Shown piece after piece: positions 9,925-18,066 of a DNA stretch of 64,000 nt. Each line of letters begins with the position of its first letter. The stretch's first letter is position 1. The notes beneath the pieces were generated by a model. It saw nothing but the letters and a program-made list of their open reading frames with translations. It was not told the DNA's origin and searched no databases. Location of the stretch: positions 62,001 through 126,000 of the forward strand of contig CANLDN010000007.1 in assembly GCA_947489445.1 (NCBI GenBank), in the 5' to 3' direction. Made by a program: the position numbers and the translations under genes. The stretch is from an uncultured Paracoccaceae bacterium. GTDB lineage: Bacteria; Pseudomonadota; Alphaproteobacteria; Rhodobacterales; Rhodobacteraceae.

Positions 9925-10293
9925 TGAGGTGGCCTGCACGGCACATGTCAGGCGCCAGGTCGTGGATGTCTTCGCGTCTCAGGGCAACGCCATAGTCGAG
10001 GAAGCCATCTGCCGGATCGCCGAACTCTACGCCGTGGAAAAAGACGCGCGGGACAAACCACCCGACGACCGCGTTGAGCTACGGCAGGCGCGGGCCAAAC
10101 CCGTGGCAATCGGTCGGAAAAACTGGATGTTCGCAAGCTCTGAAGGTGGGGTAAAGCTATTGCAATCGCCTTCACCCTGATCGAAACGGCCAAGTTCAAC
10201 AAGGTCGACCCCCACGCATGGCTCACATGGGTGCTCGCCCAAATCGCCGACCACAAGATTACCCGCCTCAACGAACTCATGCCATGCTGTTAA
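9925..10293 (+). pseudogene. IS66-family transposase remnant
   Basis: The translation resembles the C-terminal third of IS66 transposases: HVRRQVVDVFASQG, IAELYAVEKDARDK, RQARAKP and [12 protein letters not shown]. The frame then shifts near 10155-10160, and the following frame reads [35 protein letters not shown] and a stop. The N-terminal two thirds and the partner genes are missing, and no terminal repeats were found, so this is a dead fragment. It lies 38 bases after tRNA-Thr. Confidence 0.75.
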
Positions 10294-10480
10294 GCTGCCC
10301 AAGCAGGGCAAGTCACCGTCTGGTCTACACGCTCTGACGCCCCTTTAGTGGGTTTGATAATGTCCATTGTTGTGTCTGCGCGCCCGTGTCAGAGCGGTTT
10401 CAACGGACCGGCGCGCAAGAAACCCTGTCCCGCCAAATCATCTGGAAATGATCCCTTGGCGCTGAAATCAACACAAGACT

Positions 10481-10526
10481 GTCAGGTAGCTGAAAGGAAA
10501 TGCGGGGAATTTCCTACGAGCCTGAC
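10481..10526 (+). promoter_or_regulatory. Two-stem structured leader, copy 1
   Basis: The transcript could fold into an outer stem (GTCAGG with CCTGAC) and an inner stem (AGGAAAT with ATTTCCT) around the loop GCGGGGA, about 30 bases before the start codon of the small secreted-peptide gene. The same structure is present in copy 2. It may act in mRNA stability or translational control; no experiment supports this. Confidence 0.5.
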
Positions 10527-10557
10527 AACGGGCTCATCAGCAATAAGTGGAGTTATC

Positions 10558-10797
10558 ATGAAAAATACCCTATCTGCACTGATCCTCTTCAGTGCGTTTT
10601 CTGCCCCAACAGCGTCAGTAGCTCAGATACAATTCTTAGAAAACCATCGCATCGGACTTAGCAGCTCCAACTTGCTGCTACAGATAGAAGGGACCCAAAA
10701 CGTAGCAATTCGACGCCCCTCGTGCCGCTATTATCCTGATGTTGGGCGTTTTCAATGTAGGCAGTATGGCCAACCAGTGACGCCATCGACATCCTGA
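10558..10797 (+). CDS. Small secreted two-cysteine peptide, paralogue 1
   Basis: 79 aa from the ATG at 10558, chosen because GGAG lies 8 bases upstream and the N-terminus becomes a clean signal peptide (MKNTLSALILF, then a small-residue stretch ending near AVA-like SVA). The predicted mature part holds two cysteines ten residues apart (SCRYYPDVGRFQC) followed by a Pro/Ser/Thr tail. It shares its first 11 codons and upstream region with the second copy at 11276, while the mature part differs. No family recognised. It could be a secreted peptide or a fast-evolving surface factor. Confidence 0.5.
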   Translation: MKNTLSALILFSAFSAPTASVAQIQFLENHRIGLSSSNLLLQIEGTQNVAIRRPSCRYYPDVGRFQCRQYGQPVTPSTS

Positions 10798-11198
10798 TTG
10801 CCGAAGCCAGACAAGCGATGCTGTTTGACCAAGTGACGAACGGTGTCGATGCGCTGTCCGGGTGTGAGGCGCTTTAGATCTTCACGCCGGTGGACATCGC
10901 CATTTTGGATGCCGTCACTGTTGAAAACGCGGGCTCTTGGGATCCTGCTGCGCTAGTTCGGACTGGCCCGGCGAAGCTGCGCTAACTGTTTGCGAATGGA
11001 AGGCACGGCGTTGCCGGTGGCCAGCTGGCTGCAATAGATCTGGTGAAGGTCATCCAGCGCCAGAATGCTTTGGCCACGAAACGGGTACCACTGTATTGAC
11101 TTCGTGTCAGAGCGGTTTCAACGGACGGGCGCGCAAGAAACCCTGTCCCGCCAAATCATCTGGAAATGATCCCTTGGCGCTGAAATCAACACAAGACT

Positions 11199-11244
11199 GT
11201 CAGGTTGCTGAAAGGAAATGCGGGGAATTTCCTACGAGCCTGAC
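11199..11244 (+). promoter_or_regulatory. Two-stem structured leader, copy 2
   Basis: Same outer GTCAGG/CCTGAC and inner AGGAAAT/ATTTCCT stems as in copy 1. One base differs in the connecting segment and no paired base has changed. It precedes the second small secreted-peptide gene. Confidence 0.5.
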
Positions 11245-11275
11245 AACGGGCTCATCAGCAATAAATGGAGTTATC

Positions 11276-11512
11276 ATGAAAAATACCCTATCTGCACTGA
11301 TCCTCTTCGGTGTGCTCACCACCCCTACAATATCGGTTGCCAACGGTCCTTCTTTAGACTTTCGCAGCGTCGCGCCAGACAGTTCCGACGTGTTGCCACA
11401 TCCGGAAGAATTCCAAAACGTATCTACTCCCTGCCGTGGCCGTTTGTTTTATCTGTTTGGTCGGCGACATTGTTTGATGCCTTTCAGGCCAGCATCGCCA
11501 TCGGTAGCCTGA
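11276..11512 (+). CDS. Small secreted two-cysteine peptide, paralogue 2
   Basis: 78 aa from the ATG at 11276, with the same ribosome binding site and the same signal-peptide start (MKNTLSALILF) as the gene at 10558. The mature region is different but keeps a common plan: an acidic stretch ending in QNV, then two cysteines ten residues apart (CRGRLFYLFGRRHC) and a Pro/Ser-rich tail (PASPSVA). Shared architecture with diverged sequence argues for real genes under unusual selection, but these are short ORFs in a decayed region and could be relics. Confidence 0.5.
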   Translation: MKNTLSALILFGVLTTPTISVANGPSLDFRSVAPDSSDVLPHPEEFQNVSTPCRGRLFYLFGRRHCLMPFRPASPSVA

Positions 11513-11628
11513 TTGCCGAGGCTAGACAAGCGATGTTGTTTGAGTGAGTCACGAACGGTGTCGATGTGCCGTCCGGGCGTGAGACGCTTTTAAATCTTCA
11601 CGCCCGGTGGACATCGCCATTTTGGATG

Positions 11629-12002
11629 GGCGCCGGTTTCCAGTGGTGCGGGCTGGTCTTGTGCTAATCGGTTCTCCACGACCTCGGCCACTGCGGCGCT
11701 GTATTGTTTTCTTCATTTCGTCGCTCTCAAAAAATCGAAAGTCGAACCGGCAACCAGCAAGGAGTTACACTCACTGTGCCTATGGCGCCTAGTCAGCCGA
11801 TATGCATCAGTCATGCGCATGGTATGCGCATGGTTTCTGCATCAAAAACACATCGCCCAAAGCGCGCTCAAATCCTTTGTTAACCTTGCGATGCGGCGCA
11901 GACGCTGCCCAACCCGCCGGACGGCGTTAACACCTCTTTCACCTCTCTTGCACGCGGCCGCGCCAAGCGGCACTGTGCCCGCCAAAGCAAAGGGGCAGTG
12001 TC
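11629..12002 (+). other. Non-coding stretch before murD
   Basis: These 374 bases have no convincing gene. The short frames present have no ribosome binding site and unnatural composition. It lies between the duplicated peptide unit and murD and presumably includes the murD promoter, which I cannot pinpoint. Confidence 0.5.
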
Positions 12003-13400
12003 ATGATTCCAGTGCAAGGATATGCGGGGCAAACCGTGGCCGTTTTGGGCCTTGGCCGCACTGGTCGGGCGGCGGCAGCGGCCCTGCAGGAAGGCGGGGC
12101 CGATGTGGTGGTCTGGGACGATGGTCAATCCGCCCGCAGCGCCGCAGAAGATGATGGGATGATCCTGCGTGACCTCACAAAACCTCAATCTTTCGAAGGG
12201 GTTGCAGCTCTTATCGTCAGTCCGGGAATTCCCCATCTGTATCCAGCACCGAACCCCGCTATCGCCGCTGCGTGGGACGCAGGCGTACCCGTCGACAACG
12301 ATATCGGTCTGTTCTTTCGCTCCTTTGCCACGCGCGATTGGGACAATTTTGAAACGGCCCCCCGTGTCATCGCCGTGACCGGGTCAAACGGCAAATCCAC
12401 CACTGCCGCGCTAATCCATCATATCCTTGTGGAAAACGGACGTCCGGCACAATTGGCCGGAAATATCGGGCGCGGTGTCCTCGACATTGATCCGGCGCAT
12501 GATGGCGAGGTTGTAGTGCTCGAACTGTCCTCCTACCAAACCGACCTTGCGCGCGCGATGACTCCGGATGTCGCTGTTTTTACTAACTTTTCTGCCGATC
12601 ATCTGGACCGACATGCAGGTCTTGGGGGGTATTTCGCAGCCAAACGCCGCCTCTTTGCCGAAGGCGGCCCGGACCGTGCAGTGATCGGCGTGGACGAGGC
12701 AGAGGGGCGTTACCTCGTCAATCAACTGAGCGAAGGGCCAAAGGATGACCGGGTGATCCGCATCTCGTCCGGGCAGAAAATAACGCGCGGCTGGGCGGTT
12801 TTTGCGCGCAAGGGATACCTGTCAGAATTCCGCAAAGAGCGGCAGGTCGGATCAATTGATTTACGTGAAATCAAGGGGTTACCTGGCGCGCACAATCATC
12901 AGAACGCCTGCGCGGCCTATGCCGCTTGCCGGACAATGGGGTTGGGCCCCAAAGGGATTGAAGCCGCGATGCGCAGCTATCCCGGCCTGCCGCATCGCAG
13001 CCAGGTTGTGGCAGAACGGGACGGGGTGACATTCGTCAATGACAGCAAGGCCACGAATGTCGACAGTGCTGCCAAGGCGTTGCAGGCCTTTCCCAAGATC
13101 CGCTGGATCTGCGGCGGGCTTCAAAAAGAGGGCGGGCTGGACGGGTTGGTGCCGCATCTGGACCATGTGGTGAAGGCCTATGTCATTGGCAGAGAAGCAG
13201 AAAACTTCGCCCGCCAACTGGTCGGAACCGAGGCCGAGATTTGCACGACAATGCAGCAGGCCGTGGCAAGTGCGGCAGCAGATGCCGCCAAAGGAGAAGT
13301 CGTTTTGCTGGCTCCGGCAGCGGCGTCATTTGATCAATATGACAATTTCGAACAGCGTGGCGAAGACTTCATGCAATGCGTAGAAGACGCCCTGTCTTAG
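12003..13400 (+). CDS. murD: UDP-N-acetylmuramoyl-L-alanine--D-glutamate ligase
   Basis: Adds D-glutamate to UDP-MurNAc-L-Ala in the cytoplasm, ATP-dependent. 465 aa, full length. The N-terminal UDP-binding Rossmann motif ([10 protein letters not shown]), the ATP loop (VTGSNGKST, near residue 127), the central-domain strand [10 protein letters not shown] and the C-terminal NDSKATN motif are all visible. It stands alone here, 47 kb from the mraZ-rsmH-ftsL-ftsI genes with which it is usually clustered. The flanks are an accessory patch and the nitrate operon. Confidence 0.95.
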   Translation: MIPVQGYAGQTVAVLGLGRTGRAAAAALQEGGADVVVWDDGQSARSAAEDDGMILRDLTKPQSFEGVAALIVSPGIPHLYPAPNPAIAAAWDAGVPVDNDIGLFFRSFATRDWDNFETAPRVIAVTGSNGKSTTAALIHHILVENGRPAQLAGNIGRGVLDIDPAHDGEVVVLELSSYQTDLARAMTPDVAVFTNFSADHLDRHAGLGGYFAAKRRLFAEGGPDRAVIGVDEAEGRYLVNQLSEGPKDDRVIRISSGQKITRGWAVFARKGYLSEFRKERQVGSIDLREIKGLPGAHNHQNACAAYAACRTMGLGPKGIEAAMRSYPGLPHRSQVVAERDGVTFVNDSKATNVDSAAKALQAFPKIRWICGGLQKEGGLDGLVPHLDHVVKAYVIGREAENFARQLVGTEAEICTTMQQAVASAAADAAKGEVVLLAPAAASFDQYDNFEQRGEDFMQCVEDALS

Positions 13401-13529
13401 GGTGATCGGAATCGATCGGGCTGCCAACGACCAACATATGACAAACCGCCCGCCTACTAGGCTAGTGGTCGAATAACGCCGAAATTTTAGGCGCCACCCA
13501 GAGGCTCGGCAGTATTGCTGGCGGCTCAG

Positions 13530-14150
13530 ATGGACGACACGGCTGCACCCGACAATGACATGCGCATGAGCCAGAACCTGCGGATCCTTGTTGTCGAAGC
13601 AGACCCAGCAAGAGTGCGCGACATCGTCGACGCGCTGAACGCTGCGGGGTGGGACGACGTCAAAGCCTTGGCACAGATTTCTGCGCTTGATCGCACTGTG
13701 AAGGAGTTTGCGCCTGACATCGTGCTAATCGACCTCGCCAACCCGGATCGTGACACGCTGGAACACATCTCCTACGTGACCCAGACGGAAAAGCGGGCCG
13801 TTGCCCTGTTCGTTGATCACACCGATGACAACCTGACCAAAGCCGCACTGAACGCGGGCGTCAGCGCCTATGTGGTCGACGGGCTGACGATGAACCGGAT
13901 CAAACCAGTTCTGGAAACGGCGATTGCGCGGTTCAAGATCATGCGCCAGATGCAGTCCGAACTGGACGCCGCCAAGCAGGCGCTTGAGGATCGCAAAACA
14001 ATCGACCGGGCCAAGGGCATCCTGATGCGCCAGCGCGGGCTTGCCGAAGATGCAGCCTATAACCTGATGCGCAAAACAGCGATGGATCAAGGGCGCAAGG
14101 TGATTGACGTCGCCCATGCGCTGGTGACGGCGGCGGATCTGCTCTCATGA
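13530..14150 (+). CDS. nasT: Nitrate/nitrite response antiterminator (NasT, ANTAR protein)
   Basis: RNA-binding regulator of about 200 aa. The N-terminal part is a response-regulator-like receiver (LRILVVEADPARV, DIVLIDLANPDRD). A coiled linker and a C-terminal ANTAR domain follow (IDRAKGILMRQRGLAEDAAYN over about 50 residues), which binds two-hairpin RNA targets and prevents termination. The start is uncertain: Met at 13530 or at 13566. It overlaps nasS by 4 bases. In known systems NasS holds NasT inactive until nitrate or nitrite binds. A matching RNA target lies upstream of nrtA. Confidence 0.88.
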   Translation: MDDTAAPDNDMRMSQNLRILVVEADPARVRDIVDALNAAGWDDVKALAQISALDRTVKEFAPDIVLIDLANPDRDTLEHISYVTQTEKRAVALFVDHTDDNLTKAALNAGVSAYVVDGLTMNRIKPVLETAIARFKIMRQMQSELDAAKQALEDRKTIDRAKGILMRQRGLAEDAAYNLMRKTAMDQGRKVIDVAHALVTAADLLS

Positions 14151-15292
14151 CGGGCACCGTCCTGAATTGTGGGTATGTGCCCTTGGTGGATTGCGCCACA
14201 TTGGTAATCGCAAAAGAACTGGGTTTCGCCGCCGAAGAAGGGCTGGCACTCAACCTTGTGCAGCAACCGTCTTGGTCTGCGTTACGTGATATGCTGGCCC
14301 TTGGTCATCTGGACGCGGCACAAATGCTGTCGCCAATGCCTGTCGCCATGTCGATGGGGCTGGGGGGGCTTCCTGCAGAAATCGACGCGCTGATGGTGCT
14401 TTCGGTGAACGGAACGGTTTTTGGCGTGTCGAACGCGGTGGCGACGGGCATCGAAAACGTGCCCTTTGGCGATGCGAACGCACTTCTTAATCAAATGGCC
14501 CGCCGCAAAGGAAAACCGCTGCGCATCGGTGTGCCTTTTCATTATTCAATGCACCGGCTGCTGTTATCCTATTGGACGTCAGCCGCACCTGATCTGATGA
14601 TTGAGGAAGTTACCGTGCCACCTCCGCGGATGGCTGACGCGGTAGCGGATGGTTTTGTGGATGCGTTTTGGGTTGGCGAACCATGGGGCAGCGTCGCCGT
14701 GCAGCGCGGGGTGGCGCAGCTGATGATGGCGGGGCGCAGCGTTTGGCAATTCGCTCCCGAAAAGGTGTTGGCCGCCCGCCGCGTGTGGATTGAAGACAAT
14801 GCCGACAGCGCGGGCAAGCTGATGCGTGCGGTTTTCCACGCGGCCCAATGGCTCGATACGAAAAAGAACAAACCCCTCGCCATCGAAATTCTCGGGCGCA
14901 GCGAACATCTTAGCCTTTCACCGGACCTGATTGATCCCGCCATCACGGGTCATATTCTGCCCAAGCCAGATGCGCACCCTGTGCAGGTTGATCGCTTTTT
15001 GCAGTTCCATAAATATGCCGCAAATTTTCCATGGCGTAGTCAGGCGGCATGGATTGCCGACCAGCTTGGCGCGGATGCCGCAGGTCTGGAAAAGGCAAAG
15101 GCCTGCTTTCGGTCGGATCTTTATCGCCAGAATCTGGTTGGTATCGGGGCGGATATGCCGGGCGCGTCTGAAAAAAAAGAAGGGTCATTGCAGTTTGAAA
15201 CCGCTGTGGCGTCATCACGCGGACATATGATTCTGGCACCTGATGCTTTTTTTGATGGCAGAACATTCGATTTTGACCCTGAAAACAGATGA
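14147..15292 (+). CDS. nasS: Nitrate-sensing NrtA-like protein NasS
   Basis: 381 aa of the NrtA/CmpA nitrate-binding fold, but without a signal peptide, so cytoplasmic. That is what distinguishes the NasS sensor from the transporter component. It begins MTGTVLNCGYVPLVDCATL, and a conserved binding-loop stretch (GEPWGSVAVQRGVA) is visible. The 4-base ATGA overlap with nasT indicates co-translation of partners that bind each other. The family model is that ligand-free NasS sequesters NasT. Confidence 0.85.
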   Translation: MTGTVLNCGYVPLVDCATLVIAKELGFAAEEGLALNLVQQPSWSALRDMLALGHLDAAQMLSPMPVAMSMGLGGLPAEIDALMVLSVNGTVFGVSNAVATGIENVPFGDANALLNQMARRKGKPLRIGVPFHYSMHRLLLSYWTSAAPDLMIEEVTVPPPRMADAVADGFVDAFWVGEPWGSVAVQRGVAQLMMAGRSVWQFAPEKVLAARRVWIEDNADSAGKLMRAVFHAAQWLDTKKNKPLAIEILGRSEHLSLSPDLIDPAITGHILPKPDAHPVQVDRFLQFHKYAANFPWRSQAAWIADQLGADAAGLEKAKACFRSDLYRQNLVGIGADMPGASEKKEGSLQFETAVASSRGHMILAPDAFFDGRTFDFDPENR

Positions 15293-15304
15293 TATTTTAG
15301 GCAA

Positions 15305-15344
15305 TTTCTGCACCGCCGCATGAATTATTGCGGCAGTGCAGAAA
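15305..15344 (+). other. Strong hairpin after nasS
   Basis: TTTCTGCAC-C-GCCGCA and TGCGGC-A-GTGCAGAAA pair over 15 bp around the loop TGAATTAT, with one mismatch. No T-run follows on the plus strand, so it is not a classic terminator. It may protect the nasTS mRNA 3' end or be part of the leader fold. Confidence 0.6.
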
Positions 15345-15387
15345 GATGATTGCCCAGAGCGATATTTGGCATCAATTTGGGATCAAG

Positions 15388-15432
15388 GGGCACTGAGGCC
15401 CGAATTTTTGCACATGCCAAAGATGGTGGTGC
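15388..15432 (+). promoter_or_regulatory. ANTAR-type two-hairpin RNA element (NasT target)
   Basis: Two hairpins with six-base loops lie in tandem. GGGC-ACTGAG-GCCC is at 15388-15401. GCAC..GCC-AAAGAT-GGT..GTGC is at 15410-15432. Both loops have A at position 1 and G at position 4, the established signature of RNA bound by ANTAR proteins. The element lies directly before an intrinsic terminator and the nrtA gene, and downstream of nasT, its likely binder. Confidence 0.8.
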
Positions 15433-15442
15433 GCACAGCAAG

Positions 15443-15504
15443 AGCAAAGTCGCTCGTATGGATCACGGACCTCCTCCCCCGTGGCCCCTACGTGCGGCTT
15501 TTTT
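15443..15504 (+). terminator. Leader terminator controlled by NasT
   Basis: A long imperfect stem (GTCGC-CGTA-GG-CACGG with CCGTG-CC-TACG-GCGGC) is followed by TTTTTT at 15499-15504, 37 bases before the nrtA start. With the ANTAR hairpins immediately upstream, this fits a conditional terminator that halts the operon unless NasT binds the nascent RNA. Confidence 0.8.
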
Positions 15505-15541
15505 GTTTTTGGCCCTCCGGGCTTGGATAAGGAACCAACAT

Positions 15542-16912
15542 ATGAAGAAGACGCTTTCAATCATGCTGGCAACGACCAGTTTATTGGCGACCGCAGCATC
15601 AGCTGAGTTTTTGGAGCTTGAAAAGGACGAACTCACCTTCGGCTTTATCAAACTTACTGACATGGCGCCTTTGGCTGTTGCTTATGAGCTGGGGTATTTC
15701 GAAGACGAAGGGTTGTTTGTCACGCTGGAAGCGCAGGCCAATTGGAAGGTGCTGTTGGACGGCGTCATCAGCGGGCAGCTTGACGGCGCGCATATGTTGG
15801 CGGGCCAGCCGCTAGCGGCTACCATCGGTTACGGCACGCAAGCCCATATCATCACGCCCTTTTCCATGGATTTGAATGGCAACGCGATCACCGTGTCCAA
15901 TGACATCTGGGAGGAAATGAAGCCGAATGTCCCCCTGATGGATGATGGTCGCCCGCAGCACCCCATCAGCGCCAGCGCGTTGGCCCCCGTGGTCGAGGAT
16001 TACCAGGACCAAGGCATCCCCTTCAACATGGGCATGGTGTTCCCTGTTTCGACCCATAACTACGAAATCCGCTATTGGCTTGCGGCTGGCGGGCTCGAGC
16101 CGGGGTATTACAGTCCACAAGACATCTCCGGCCAAATCGGTGCGGATGTGCTGTTATCCGTGACCCCACCCCCACAGATGCCTGCCACAATGGAGGCGGG
16201 TACGATCTTTGGATACGCCGTGGGCGAGCCGTGGAACCAGCAGGCCGTCTTCAAGGGCATCGGCGTGCCGGTGATCACTGACTATGACATGTGGAAAAAC
16301 AATCCTGAAAAAGTATTCGGGATCACCGCCGAATTCGCCGAAGAAAACCCAAATACAACGCTGGCCCTGACCAAGGCCTTGATCCGCGCCGCGATGTGGC
16401 TGGACGAGAACGACAACGCAAACCGGCCCGAGGCGGTCGAGATATTGTCACGCTCTGAATATGTGGGTGCCGATTACGAGGTGATCGCCAATTCCATGAC
16501 TGGTTTCTTTGAGTTTGAAAAAGGCGATGTGCGGCCTGCGCCCGACTTCAACGTGTTCTTCCGCTACAACGCGACCTATCCGTTCTATTCTGACGCCATT
16601 TGGTACCTGACCCAGATGCGGCGTTGGGGCCAGATCGCCGAAACCATGCCCGACGAATGGTATTTTGAAACGGCGGCAGAGGTGTATCGCCCGGATATCT
16701 ACCTGCAGGCTGCCCGCTTGCTGGTCGATGAAGGCATGGCGGATGAAGCAGATTTCCCTTGGGACAGTGACGGGTTCAAGGCGGCGACGCCTGCTGCCGA
16801 TATCATCGACGGGATCGGCTACGACGGCCGCGCGCCCAACGCCTATATCGACAGCCTGCCCATTGGATTGAAGTCTGGCCAGACCGTCGTGGATAGCGAA
16901 ATCCAAGGCTAG
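15542..16912 (+). CDS. nrtA: Nitrate ABC transporter substrate-binding protein
   Basis: 456 aa from the ATG at 15542, which has AAGGA upstream and gives a clear signal peptide ([18 protein letters not shown]). An earlier in-frame start would run through the regulatory leader and is rejected. The protein is of the NrtA/CmpA periplasmic type, with [14 protein letters not shown] matching the loop also seen in NasS. It delivers nitrate or nitrite to the permease encoded next. A strong palindrome separates it from nrtB. Confidence 0.9.
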   Translation: MKKTLSIMLATTSLLATAASAEFLELEKDELTFGFIKLTDMAPLAVAYELGYFEDEGLFVTLEAQANWKVLLDGVISGQLDGAHMLAGQPLAATIGYGTQAHIITPFSMDLNGNAITVSNDIWEEMKPNVPLMDDGRPQHPISASALAPVVEDYQDQGIPFNMGMVFPVSTHNYEIRYWLAAGGLEPGYYSPQDISGQIGADVLLSVTPPPQMPATMEAGTIFGYAVGEPWNQQAVFKGIGVPVITDYDMWKNNPEKVFGITAEFAEENPNTTLALTKALIRAAMWLDENDNANRPEAVEILSRSEYVGADYEVIANSMTGFFEFEKGDVRPAPDFNVFFRYNATYPFYSDAIWYLTQMRRWGQIAETMPDEWYFETAAEVYRPDIYLQAARLLVDEGMADEADFPWDSDGFKAATPAADIIDGIGYDGRAPNAYIDSLPIGLKSGQTVVDSEIQG

Positions 16913-16925
16913 CCAACCGCACAAT

Positions 16926-16955
16926 GTATGTACAGCGTATGTACGCTGTACATAC
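16926..16955 (+). promoter_or_regulatory. Perfect 12-bp inverted repeat between nrtA and nrtB
   Basis: GTATGTACAGCG and CGCTGTACATAC are perfectly complementary around TATGTA. As RNA it is a very stable stem with no T-run, so it more likely stabilises the 3' end of the nrtA message, giving more binding protein than permease, than terminates transcription. It could also be a DNA operator. Confidence 0.6.
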
Positions 16956-16987
16956 GCATTCTGTACGCCAAAAATCAAAGGCACGCT

Positions 16988-18061
16988 ATGACAGCTATTG
17001 ACCCAGATACACTCGACATTGAGGCCCGCCGCGCGCGCCGCTTCACCCGCATCAATAAGGCTGACGCCTGGTTTCGTGTGTTTGGCCTGTCATGGCTCAC
17101 ACCCATCCTGAAAGCCGCAGCTGGCGACAACCCGCGCGCGCAGATGGGTGAAATCTGGCGGCTGCTGGGTGTGCCACTTCTTGCGATTGCCTTGTTCCTG
17201 TTGGCTTGGGGTACATTGGCCCCGAAGGTGCAAACCTCGCTCGGCGCGGTGCCTGGCCCGGCTCAGGTCTGGGAACAGGTCGGTGAACTGCACCAGGATG
17301 CGCTGCGCGAGCAGGAAAAAGCTGTCGCCTTCTACGAACGCCAAGAGGCGCGCAATGCAGCCCTGATTGCAGAAGGCAATGCCGACCGGGTGCGCGAGCG
17401 GGTCTATACAGGCAAGCCAACCTATTACGACCAAATCTGGACCTCGATCAAAACGGTTTTCTTCGGCTTCCTGATCGCGTCCATCGTCGCCATTCCACTG
17501 GGCATCGCCGCGGGCCTGTCGGTGACCGCCAATGCCGCGCTAAACCCGCTCATCCAGATTTTCAAACCCGTCTCGCCGCTGGCGTGGCTGCCCATCGTGA
17601 CGATGATCGTCTCAGCAGTTTACACAACCAATGATGGGCTGTTTTCCAAGTCTTTCCTGATCTCTGCAATCACCGTAACGCTCTGTTCGCTTTGGCCCAC
17701 GCTGATCAATACGGCATTGGGTGTCAGCAGTATCGACAAGGATCTTGTCAGCGTCAGCCGCGTGCTGAAAATGAACACATATACCAAGATCACCAAGCTG
17801 GTGCTGCCATCGGCCCTGCCGCTGATCTTCACGGGTCTGCGCCTATCGTTGGGCGTTGGTTGGATGGTGCTGATTGCGGCGGAAATGCTGGCGCAAAATC
17901 CCGGTCTTGGCAAATTTGTTTGGGATGAGTTCCAGAACGGATCAAGTCAGTCGCTGGCCAGGATCATGGTGGCCGTCTTCACCATCGGCATCATCGGCTT
18001 TTTGTTGGATCGGGTCATGTATGCGCTCCAGTCCATGTTCACATTCTCGAACAATCGGTGA
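16988..18061 (+). CDS. nrtB: Nitrate ABC transporter permease
   Basis: 357 aa from the ATG at 16988 (MTAIDPDTLD). NrtB/SsuC-type inner-membrane permease with about six hydrophobic segments and an extended N-terminus carrying a long charged periplasmic or linker segment (HQDALREQEKAVAFYERQEAR). The ATPase-contact stretch lies in the second half (VSRVLKMNTYTKITKLVLPS). It partners with NrtA and the double ATPase encoded next. Confidence 0.88.
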   Translation: MTAIDPDTLDIEARRARRFTRINKADAWFRVFGLSWLTPILKAAAGDNPRAQMGEIWRLLGVPLLAIALFLLAWGTLAPKVQTSLGAVPGPAQVWEQVGELHQDALREQEKAVAFYERQEARNAALIAEGNADRVRERVYTGKPTYYDQIWTSIKTVFFGFLIASIVAIPLGIAAGLSVTANAALNPLIQIFKPVSPLAWLPIVTMIVSAVYTTNDGLFSKSFLISAITVTLCSLWPTLINTALGVSSIDKDLVSVSRVLKMNTYTKITKLVLPSALPLIFTGLRLSLGVGWMVLIAAEMLAQNPGLGKFVWDEFQNGSSQSLARIMVAVFTIGIIGFLLDRVMYALQSMFTFSNNR

Positions 18062-18066
18062 CGGTT

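Larger units (their letters stand above)
10385..10911 (+). repeat. 527-bp duplicated unit, copy 1
   Basis: Direct repeat with copy 2 at 11103-11628. The first 206 bases differ at only three positions between copies and include the leader and the first 11 codons of a small gene. The middle (10591-10780) has diverged almost completely. The last 130 bases are again similar (roughly 85-90%). A 191-base unique spacer separates the copies. Confidence 0.9.
11103..11628 (+). repeat. 527-bp duplicated unit, copy 2
   Basis: Second copy of the unit at 10385-10911, in the same orientation at an offset of 718 bases. It has the same pattern of a nearly identical 5' 206 bases, a diverged core (11309-11495) and a moderately conserved 3' flank. 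Confidence 0.9.

Noticed and set aside
10348..10557. In-frame upstream extension of the first small secreted-peptide gene
   Set aside because: It runs through the structured leader, has no ribosome binding site and would bury the signal peptide. The ATG at 10558 is far better.
11607..11792. 61-codon open frame after the duplicated peptide units
   Set aside because: No ribosome binding site, unnatural composition and partly made of the repeat flank.
15350..15541. Long N-terminal extension of nrtA
   Set aside because: It covers the ANTAR hairpins and terminator and would hide the clean signal peptide beginning at 15542.
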